Shown piece by piece: positions 30,228 through 38,800 of a stretch of 64,000 nucleotides of DNA. Under the pieces are notes generated by a model. The model worked only from the letters and a program-made list of their open reading frames with translations, was not told the origin of the DNA and made no database searches. Made by a program: the position numbers and the translations under genes. Numbering within the stretch: position 1 is the first letter of the stretch; every line of letters begins with the position of its first letter. This DNA is from Sycon ciliatum (lineage: Eukaryota; Porifera; Calcarea; Leucosolenida; Sycettidae), in contig NC_088644.1 of the NCBI RefSeq assembly GCF_964019385.1, positions 44,538,483-44,602,482 on the forward strand. The letters are read 5' to 3'.

Positions 30228-31007
30228 TTAAGTTACATTGTTACCACCTCGACGAGGAGTAACACCAAACAATTGTAGCGACAACACATTTTCTTTCTGT
30301 ACGCAAAGTTCAGGATCTAACTTACGGATATACAAAGCTTCTAACACAGCCAAATGTAACGCACATCTACCACGTGACAATATTGAGAAAACATTATCAC
30401 TGTACAACTCACGACAATTGGTACGGGCTGACAGATGTTGCTTGATTGACGAAGTGCGATTCTTAGCTCCATTGGGTGTTGTCTCCTCCAATGTCCCGTC
30501 ATCTCGCCTCTTCGTGGCATCACCACTATCTGTCTCTTCGCGTTTCCGCGGCCTTCCACGTTTCTTGACAACAACCGTTGGGTGCGCGATACCCGGTGTC
30601 CTTTCCGTTACGTCTCCTCCATTGCGGATTTCTATTGAGCTTCTTACTCCAACTTGTCCGGTGTCCGATATTGAGGTTAGTTTTCGCGGTCTACCACGTT
30701 TTCGAATATTGACTGTTGTTGTCATTTCCGTTGTCGTTGTACGTTCGTCCTCATCAGTCCGTATTTTCACTTGGCTTCTCGTCACCCTTTCCGACGCCGA
30801 CAGATCCTTTGTCAGTTTCGGTGGTTTACGTGTGGGTCTTTCACCATCTTTTATGCTGTTCTCAGCTGGCCCGTGTCCTACACACGCAGAGGAGGACGGG
30901 CATGCAGTCACATCTTCACGGGAAGAGGAAGATCCTCCGATGGACTGGACAGCGCATTTTGGAGGACGACCACGGCGAGGACGACAATCGCGCGCATCAA
31001 GCGGCAC
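30228..31007 (-). CDS. PLE-B endonuclease C-terminal part with three AT-hooks
   Basis: 259 open codons. AT-hook motifs are RRGRPPK (residues 11-17), KRGRPRK (103-109) and KRGRPRK (149-155). Then SSIKQHLSARTNCRELYSDN and LHLAVLEALYIRKLDPELC form the C-terminal half of the GIY-YIG domain. In the original element this frame followed the RT-endonuclease frame; a 10-bp duplication at about 31000-31013 (GTGCCG repeated) shifts it. The hooks would bind AT-rich minor grooves; their role in target choice is inference. Confidence 0.8.
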   Translation of the reverse strand: MPLDARDCRPRRGRPPKCAVQSIGGSSSSREDVTACPSSSACVGHGPAENSIKDGERPTRKPPKLTKDLSASERVTRSQVKIRTDEDERTTTTEMTTTVNIRKRGRPRKLTSISDTGQVGVRSSIEIRNGGDVTERTPGIAHPTVVVKKRGRPRKREETDSGDATKRRDDGTLEETTPNGAKNRTSSIKQHLSARTNCRELYSDNVFSILSRGRCALHLAVLEALYIRKLDPELCVQKENVLSLQLFGVTPRRGGNNVT

Positions 31008-32184
31008 AACTTAACGGCACATGTTGACGAATGCGTGCGCCCAGGTGCTGAAGGGTTCTACCTACATACCGATCTTCACATTGTCGGCATTGAAAGAAAT
31101 AGATAAGGTTACTTTTACTAAGGGTAGGTAGAACATCCTTCTTCACACTGAACGCACGCACTGTCCCAAATATGACGTACAGCTTGACGCACGGATATGA
31201 TGGACATACGATACCACGAACATCCTTCTCCACGCAAGCAGAACCGGTGCCAACCCAGGGTAAACGGAGCACCACTGGGCAACGGTCAGGTCCAAATTGG
31301 ATAGGCTTGTCTGTCACCGGTTTTTCGTTGATTAGCTTGGCCAGAAATTCCTTTGGATAGCCGTTGTTCGTAAATATTGATGTAAGTCTGTCTAATTCGT
31401 CCTGCAATAGATGAGGGGAACATATTCTATGTGCACGATAAACTAGCGCCTTCACAAGATGTCTCTTCGATTTCGTTGGTGTATAGCTCCCCCACGGAAT
31501 GTAGAGGCCGGTGAACGTTGGCTTCCTATAGATAGTGGTGTCCAAACTCTTAGTGTTAATATTCCGTGATATTTGTTCATCCAAGAAGGATAAGCTGCCG
31601 TTTTGTTCCGCTTCCGACGTGAATCTCAACGCCGGGTGGAGACTATTCAGAGTTAGTAGAAAAGTCCCACAGACATCCTCATCCTCATCGTGACAGTACA
31701 CATCGTCTACAAAACGACAGTACATAGAGGGCCACAATGATGGACTAATGGACGCTTCACAGAACCCTACAAAGATATTAGCCAATACAGGACCAAGCGG
31801 CGAGCCCATGGCAACGCCATCTATTTGTTTATACATAACAATGCCAAATGAAAACTCAACGCCCGACGTAACCATTAACATGAGTTTCACAAACTCCGTT
31901 ATGTTCAAAGACGGCGGAGTAATGGACTTATTGTGGTACAGTGTTGTTGCGCAGATGTCAATGGTCTCCCGTAGTGGCACGTTAGTAAATAAGCTCACCA
32001 CGTCATACGAGCACATGAATCCGCTCGATTCAAAGCTTGCGTCCTTTAGCTTTTCTACAAACTCGAAAGTATCTTTGACGCAGTGGCTATTGTAGAGGTT
32101 GAGTACCGGTTGTAGCATGGCACATAGCCACTTGGATGTTTTAAATTGCGGTGACCCAGACATGCTGAGTATTGGTCGTAAGTT
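30997..32184 (-). pseudogene. PLE-B reverse transcriptase and GIY-YIG start
   Basis: Penelope RT from NLRPILSMSGSPQFKTS (near 32184): CSYDVVSLFTNVPLRETID (first Asp), IDGVAMGSPLGPVLANIF and YCRFVDDVYC (catalytic pair). The linker follows, then the GIY-YIG start NLIYFFQCRQCEDRYVGRTL with ARIRQH. The RT N-terminus is absent and replaced by inverted-arm sequence. A small duplication breaks the frame after RQHVPL. Catalytic residues of RT are intact. Confidence 0.88.
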
Positions 32185-32966
32185 GTGTTCCGCTTGATGC
32201 GCGCGATTGTCGTCCTCGCCGTGGTCGTCCTCCAAAATGTGCTGTCCAGTCCATCGGAGGATCTTCCTCTTCCCGTGAAGATGTGACTGCATGCCCGTCC
32301 TCCTCTGCGTGTGTAGGACACGGGCCAGCTGAGAACAGCATAAAAGATGGTGAAAGACCCACACGTAAACCACCGAAACTGACAAAGGATCTGTCGGCGT
32401 CGGAAAGGGTGACGAGAAGCCAAGTGAAAATACGGACTGATGAGGACGAACGTACAACGACAACGGAAATGACAACAACAGTCAATATTCGAAAACGTGG
32501 TAGACCGCGAAAACTAACCTCAATATCGGACACCGGACAAGTTGGAGTAAGAAGCTCAATAGAAATCCGCAATGGAGGAGACGTAACGGAAAGGACACCG
32601 GGTATCTCGCACCCAACGGATAGTGTCAAGAAACGTGGAAGGCCGCGGAAACGCGAAGAGACAGATAGTGGTGATGCCACGAAGAGGCGAGATGACGGGA
32701 CATTGGAGGAGACAACACCCAATGGAGCTAAGAATCGCACTTCGTCAATCAAGCAACATCTGTCAGCCCGTACCAATTGTCGTGAGTTGTACAGTGATAA
32801 TGTTTTCTCAATATTGTCACGTGGTAGATGTGCGTTACATTTGGCTGTGTTAGAAGCTTTGTATATCCGTAAGTTAGATCCTGAACTTTGCGTACAGAAA
32901 GAAAATGTGTTGTCGCTACAATTGTTTGGTGTTACTCCTCGTCGAGGTGGTAACAATGTAACTTAA
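32172..32966 (+). CDS. Inverted-arm copy of the PLE-B endonuclease C-terminus
   Basis: Same protein as 30228-31007 on the opposite strand, with the same three AT-hooks and only a few substitutions (for instance AHPTVVV against SHPTDSV). It remains fully open, so copying or conversion between the arms is recent. It lacks RT and GIY/YIG strands and is not expected to be functional alone. Confidence 0.8.
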   Translation: MVVSCVPLDARDCRPRRGRPPKCAVQSIGGSSSSREDVTACPSSSACVGHGPAENSIKDGERPTRKPPKLTKDLSASERVTRSQVKIRTDEDERTTTTEMTTTVNIRKRGRPRKLTSISDTGQVGVRSSIEIRNGGDVTERTPGISHPTDSVKKRGRPRKREETDSGDATKRRDDGTLEETTPNGAKNRTSSIKQHLSARTNCRELYSDNVFSILSRGRCALHLAVLEALYIRKLDPELCVQKENVLSLQLFGVTPRRGGNNVT

Positions 32967-33121
32967 TTTGCTCACTATGTTGTTGTCACTATTATTATTT
33001 TCCTTCGAGTTTTGTGTCGTGCTAAACTTGATAATTCTCCACCTTATCACGAGTGTTGTTATCTAATTATCTTTACGCTATATAAGTTTTAGTCTTTCCA
33101 GCTTGAGCCATTCCCTGTATA

Positions 33122-33155
33122 ATCCTTGATGAGAAGGGACCGAAAACGTTCGGAT
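33122..33155 (+). ncRNA. Hammerhead-like motif, PLE-B right arm
   Basis: ATCC/GGAT stem I, TTGATGA, GAAAACGTTC. The stem II sequence GAAGGGACC does not pair well and C3 is T. The position equals that of the better hammerheads in the other PLEs. Confidence 0.45.
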
Positions 33156-33171
33156 ACTTATGACAAGTGCC

Positions 33172-33204
<33 letters not shown>

Positions 33205-33207
<3 letters not shown>

Positions 33208-33350
33208 TTCTAATCTCAAAGGCCGAATCATGACCCTGTTTTCAGGAAAAACCTACACTCCTATCCACAACATGATTCGTATGCAACTTGGTTAGGTTGC
33301 ACAGTTCACATACACCACTGTAAATATAGTCTCCGGCATTTTTCCTCCAT
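33205..33350 (-). other. Duplicon copy C remnant
   Basis: Matches 20110-20265 of copy A, including part of the exon-like segment. Confidence 0.6.
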
Positions 33351-34466
33351 TGTTATTTATTTATTGATTTATTTATTACAGAACACCGGCCAATACAAAG
33401 AGAGAGTGTGAGCCAACCACGTCAGGCGAAATAGCACGTCATAGTACATTTGAGATCAGCGGGAAGAAGATGACGACGTCCACTAATTTAGTATCTGTGC
33501 ACACGAATCTGCTGTGTGTGTGACTCTGTGTGTCAGCTATGATATCATCTTCTGTGGTTCCATGCCTAGCATGTACGTCTGAACCATCCTGCACAGTTTG
33601 AATGACGTAGGTTGAGCGATCGCTCCGCGAAACATACTTTTTGAAATTCTCTTCATAGTATATCTTCCACCATTGAAATTTCGAATTTCTTCAAAAAAAG
33701 TGCTGAGAGGGGTGGCTTGCAACCTCGATATGGCTTGTTCCAGGCATGCTTTGGAGCCATCTTCTGTTGAAGTAGTGGCGGGGATCTACCCTGCAACTGC
33801 TACAACAAAAAATGATTCCATCTGAGAAAGGGTGAAACCGCGAATCTCGGTTGAATATTGAGTATTTCAAGCCTTTTCACGACGAAGATGGAGTTCTTTT
33901 TGAAGATGGACGTCGCGGCGAAGGACATGGTGTCCAACTTCTGGCGTCTGGTGAAGCCAGGGATCACTTGTCCAGTCAGGTCGGCAGCCTAACTGTCGGT
34001 AAGCTTGTGTTTGGATCCCGTTCTGCTCGATGTGGTAGATCACAAACAATTTGATATCGCACAAATTGATCTCAGCATCGTGCGTACGGTATTTTATATT
34101 CAGAAAATCCCAAAGTGTCTCTGTATGGCCGTCCTATGCCACGAGAAACTCCAATCAGGCTCCTATGTCCTCTGCCTTCATGATTGAATGTCCACTTCGT
34201 TTGAACAACGAACACAACAATCGAGGACGGCTTTGCAATGAAAAATACAGCTATACTGGAGCTGAAAAAAAGAAGAAAAAAACGTGCTCAGGATGAGACT
34301 CGAGTACACGCATACTCTCCCAGCAGGTGAAACGCAAATTTTTGTGAAAAATGCGTGTCGCCGACTGACCAGTAATTTCGCCTGACGCGGCAAGGAAGGG
34401 AGAAGGGGAGGAGACGAAAGAAAGGAACTGGCATGGATAAGCAGTGTTTGCAACAAAATGATAAGC
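33351..34466 (-). mobile_element. Non-LTR tail fragment interrupted by a TIR element
   Basis: Same tail fragment as 24657-24826 (TTTATTACAGAACACCGGCC, ends GCAACAAAATGATAAGCAAGA), opened at 33421 by a 966-bp insert. Confidence 0.65.
33421..34386. mobile_element. 966-bp insert with 12-bp terminal inverted repeats
   Basis: Begins GTCAGGCGAAAT and ends ATTTCGCCTGAC, and lies inside the tail fragment that is intact in copy B. No coding sequence is recognised. Probably a non-autonomous DNA transposon; the superfamily is unknown because the target duplication is unclear. Confidence 0.55.
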
Positions 34467-34636
34467 AAGAAGTTAGTTTAAACACACGGCGAGGAGACAA
34501 TAATTTGATAACCGCAATCAATAAAACTAGCTGAACCGACATTTGTGTACTTTATTCATGCAATGTAAAAACTGTGGAGACGATGTGCAATAAAACGATG
34601 AGAATATGAAGAAATGGTGTAGGGAAAAAATATATG

Positions 34637-34674
34637 GATTCAAACAAGTTTTCGTACAACACTCATCAGGAATC
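34637..34674 (-). ncRNA. Hammerhead ribozyme, intact, left arm
   Basis: Exact mirror of 34944-34981. Confidence 0.8.
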
Positions 34675-34943
34675 GTCGTTGTACTAAAGGACACTGAAAC
34701 AAAAATTGAACTATTATAGAAAACCTAAGTTAGAGAAATAACACTAAGAGCAACAACAGTGAAATTTACAAGTGTGAATTTTAACAATCAAAGCGAGAAC
34801 TCCTCCTCCTTTGTTCATTTCTCGCTTTGATTGTTAAAATTCACACTTGTAAATTTCACTGTTGTTGCTCTTAGTGTTATTTCTCTAACTTAGGTTTTCT
34901 ATAATAGTTCAATTTTTGTTTCAGTGTCCTTTAGTACAACGAC

Positions 34944-34981
34944 GATTCCTGATGAGTGTTGTACGAAAACTTGTTTGAATC
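34944..34981 (+). ncRNA. Hammerhead ribozyme, intact, right arm
   Basis: Stem I GATTC/GAATC, core CTGATGA, stem II GTG-TTG-TAC (last pair G-U), GAAA, stem III AAC-TT-GTT, cleavage base T at 34976. Every conserved core base is present. The short stems II and III fit type I hammerheads of Penelope-like elements. Confidence 0.82.
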
Positions 34982-35110
34982 CATATTTTTTTCCCTACAC
35001 CATTTCTTCATATTTTCATCGTTTTATTGCACATCGTCTCCACAGTTTTTACATTGCATGAATAAAGTACACAAATGTCGGTTCAGCTAGTTTTATTGAT
35101 TGCGGTTATC

Positions 35111-35402
35111 AAGAAGTTAGTTTCAAAGCTAAAAAAACACAATTGATTTTCTAACGTTGCATTGTTTAACACTTTAGACACACAGTTCACATACACCACT
35201 GTTAATTTCTAATGGTGCATTGTTTGACAAAGCAGGCAAATAACGGGCCGCCGAAGAATGAACAATATACTGGCTTGAATTGTTACAAATTTCGTGAGAA
35301 TTGAATATGACAGTATACCTAAACTGGGACTTCCCAAGGGATTCATAGTCTTTGGCTGATCATGGCGTAAGAAAAGGTACAAAAATCCTCAGTCTTCTTT
35401 AT
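35111..35402 (-). other. Duplicon copy C remnant
   Basis: Matches 20277-20570 of copy A, ending in AGTCTTCTTTAT (35391-35402), the target duplication of PLE-C. Confidence 0.65.
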
Positions 35403-35458
35403 AATAGCAATAAAGAGAACAAATTCTGCAGTCATCGCCACACTACAACGAAGTCATG

Positions 35459-35799
35459 TGTTATGAACCCTCTAAGATTCTCTAAATTGTCAGGATCGTA
35501 CGACCACACGGAACGAGGACAACTCTTTTCCTTTACACAGTATATTTCACTTCATCGAATAATTAACAATGAACACTAATAACACCAGCTATTTATAGCA
35601 TGCAAAAAACAGCGTACATGCAAAACATAAGCATATAAAACTGGACATAACAGCGTATACAGCAAAACGCACACAACGCATATAGCGTATGCCATGCAGC
35701 AACATCAGCGGTACGGCGGAGTCGGAATACAACATTTCAACGAATACAATGCCATAAGCGCGAAGGCCTTTCCCAATTGAGAACTGGTGGTTTACAACA
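35459..35799 (-). repeat. BEL1 3' LTR
   Basis: 341 bp, starting TGTTATGAACCCTC on the plus strand and ending GGTTTACAACA. Confidence 0.92.
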
Positions 35800-35847
35800 T
35801 TCTCCCCACCAAAGGGCTTCTCACCGCCGTACAACAATGCACACAAG

Positions 35848-38800
35848 TCAAAAACGATCCGGGGCTCTGACTACGCGCCCAGAACGCGTCATCTCCTGCT
35901 GCCGTGGTGGTGGTAACGGTGCTGACGGTTCATACGCTGGCTGCTGAGGGACGATAGCAGGTTGAGCGGTATCGGCATGCCCAGGGGCCACGTCCTGTGA
36001 CGATACTTCTAATGGCACTAACCTTTGGATCGGCCTTAACAGGGTACTGGTACTCAACTTAACCTTGGCAACACGACGCTTACCATCTCGACCAGGGAAT
36101 AACTCGATGATCCGTCCCAAACGCCAGAACTGTTTGCGCTTGGTATCATCGAGAACAAAGACAACATCACCCATAGCTAAAGGGCGCGACATGGTCTGTT
36201 GGTGCTTGTTCAGCTGACTTAGGTACTCCACCTCCCAACGATTCTTGACATGCTCCAGTGTCCGACTGAGGTAACGCAATCTCGATGACATCTGCGCAGC
36301 GTCCAGGGTACCTGCTGGCTTCTCCGACGACATCCAGATGTTACCCATCATCATTGCAGGGGTTACTGGTGGCTCATCCAGGCTATCAGACACATAAGTT
36401 AGCGGACGACTATTCACCACTGCTTCAACCTCATACAAGAGGGTTTCAAGCTCCTGGACCTTCAGAAACGCTGTTCCCATTACCTTTTTCAAGGCACTCT
36501 TCACTGTACCAACCATTCGCTCATAGAAGCCTCCATGCCATGGTGCAGCTGGAGGATTGAACATCCATGGCACACTCAGTTTGTCAGATGCCGCCTTGAA
36601 CGTTGTAGCGTTATCAGACCTGATCCGAGACGGCAAACTACGTCTCGCGACAAACTTCCGAAATGCCATCAAGAAAGACTCGGTACTTAAACTATCGACC
36701 ACCTCCAAGTGAACTGCTCTGGAGGTGGCACACACAAACAATGCTATCCATACCTTCGGAGATGACTCACCATGGCGCACGTACAACGGACCAGCATAGT
36801 CGATGCGGGTAGTTGCGAACGGCCTCTTGTGAACAACTCGGTCTTCTGGCAGCGGCGGCCAGACTTCTGAGGCAGCCTTAGCCTTATAGCGGCGGCATGT
36901 AACACATCGCTGAGTAATGTTGCGTAGCGCTCGTCGACCACCGATAATCCAGAATTTCTGACGGATGAACGACAAGACTCCTTCTACACCTCGCTGCATC
37001 CTTTCAACATGCATTTTCTCCAACAGCAACTCGGTCAGATGATATTTGCCTAACAGAACTGGGTGCTTGGCTCCATACGCCAACTCGCTGTGCTGAAGTC
37101 GTGCCCCGGCTCTGAGCACTCCATGCTCATCCAGAAACGGTGCAAGCTGATACACCTTCGACCCGGGCTTCACTGGTTGACCTTGCTTGATCAGCTCAAG
37201 ATCCTCAGCGAAACATGCGGCTTGAACGATGCGGTACAATACGTTGTCTGCTGCAAAATAGAGTTCAGCACGAGGCTCAGTGTGCTTCCACTGCAACATC
37301 CGAGTCACCATGCCCTGTGCCCTCGACCATTTACTGAATCGGAGCCACCATTCCTTATCAGATTCTCGACTACAGGTGGTGGCTGACACTCGTACTTCTA
37401 CACTGGACTCATCTGTAGCTGCGGTTGAGGATGCGGTGGGCCAGTCATTGGGCTCCGTGATCCAGGTTGGTCCGCCCCTCCAGAACGGACTACGGATCTG
37501 CTGTGCACTACTCCCACGCGACGGTAAATCTGCTGGGTTGTGAAGGCCCGGGCAATGGTTCCACACAATGCCGACCTTCTTCGATATCTCTTGGACTTGA
37601 CTGACGCGGTTAGCCACAAATGTTTTCCATTTGTACGATGGATTACTGATCCAATGAACGGTAGTGAGACTGTCAGTCCAGCCATAAACTTGCGTGACGG
37701 TCACACGCAGCTCCTTCACCACAAACTCAGCGTAGCGAGCCGCTAGACATACTGCTTGTAACTCAAGGCGGGCTAACGTGGGCGGAGACACAGGTGCCAC
37801 TTTCGCCTTGGCAAATACCAAGTGCGACTGTCCATTGACGACTGCATACAAACAACATCCAAACGCTTTCTCACTGTCATCGGCGAAGGCATGAAGCGCA
37901 ATTGGCGTGTCAAGATTGCAGCAAATCCAACGTGGTATGTCAATGCTCACCACTTCGGCCAACTCTCCCCACCATTGCGCACATGCGGTTGCGATGCCAT
38001 CAGGCAACATATCATCCCAGTCGCCTCCGACTTTCCAGGCTTGCTGTAGCAGTATCTTTCCCGGCACAAATGCCGGTGCTGCTAGACCTAGCGGATCAAA
38101 CACTGATGCAACACACTTGAGGAGAGATCGCCGGGTCCAAACAGACGGCCTATCGGACTCGCCTAGCGCTGCTATGCTGAGCAAGTCATCACTGGTTTTC
38201 CATTTCAGACCGAGGACTTTATCTCCGGCCTCTGGATCGCACGGGATTTCGTTGCCTCGCCACTTGCGTAACTCCATGCCAGCATCCGTAAGCACACGCA
38301 CGCTGAACTCTTGCATCTCCTTGGCTTCCGAGGCATTTGAGACACTAGAGACCAAATCGTCAACGTAGAAACTCGTGAGCAAGAGATCAATACGATCTCG
38401 CTCTTTGGGTGCAGACAACGCCCGTAGCTCCTTCAAGTGATGCTGAATCACCGCAGTAAGCATGCACGGCGAGCAGTTTACGCCAAATGGCAGTTTCGTT
38501 AGCCTCCAGGTTAACAGTTCATCGCTGTCGCTTCGACCGGGCCACAAGAAACGCAGGTACGGACGGTCTTCGGGATTAACCGCGACCATGAAGAAAGCCT
38601 TGCGGATGTCCGCTTGCAGCGCGCTCTTATATTCACGGAACCGTAATAGCATACCTGCGAGACTTGGCAATAGCGACGGTCCAGGGTCAACCGTGTCGTT
38701 CAACGACTTGCCATCTGGAGCCATCGCCGAAGCATTGAACACCACTCTTAATTTCGTGGTTGCAGCGTGCTCGCGGAATACACCATGATGCGGTACATAG

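Larger units (their letters stand above)
29892..33204 (-). mobile_element. Penelope-like element PLE-B with ~1-kb inverted arms
   Basis: Left arm 30018-31013 and right arm about 32176-33179 are near-identical inverted copies, each holding the endonuclease C-terminus with AT-hooks and the 3' end with a hammerhead-like motif. Between them lies a 5'-truncated RT on the minus strand. The body orientation is minus, and the right arm is the inverted copy placed in front of it. An (ATT)n tract ends the right side. Confidence 0.88.
34480..35110. mobile_element. Palindromic PLE-derived element with two hammerheads
   Basis: A 13-bp duplication AAGAAGTTAGTTT flanks it (34467-34479 and 35111-35123). After the start tag CGGCGAGGAGACAATA, 34507-34797 and 34821-35110 are inverted copies of ~290 bp with almost no difference, separated by 23 nt (CTCCTCCTCC core). 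It has no ORF. The plan, tag then inverted 3' arm then 3' arm, is that of the larger PLEs without a body. Confidence 0.85.
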
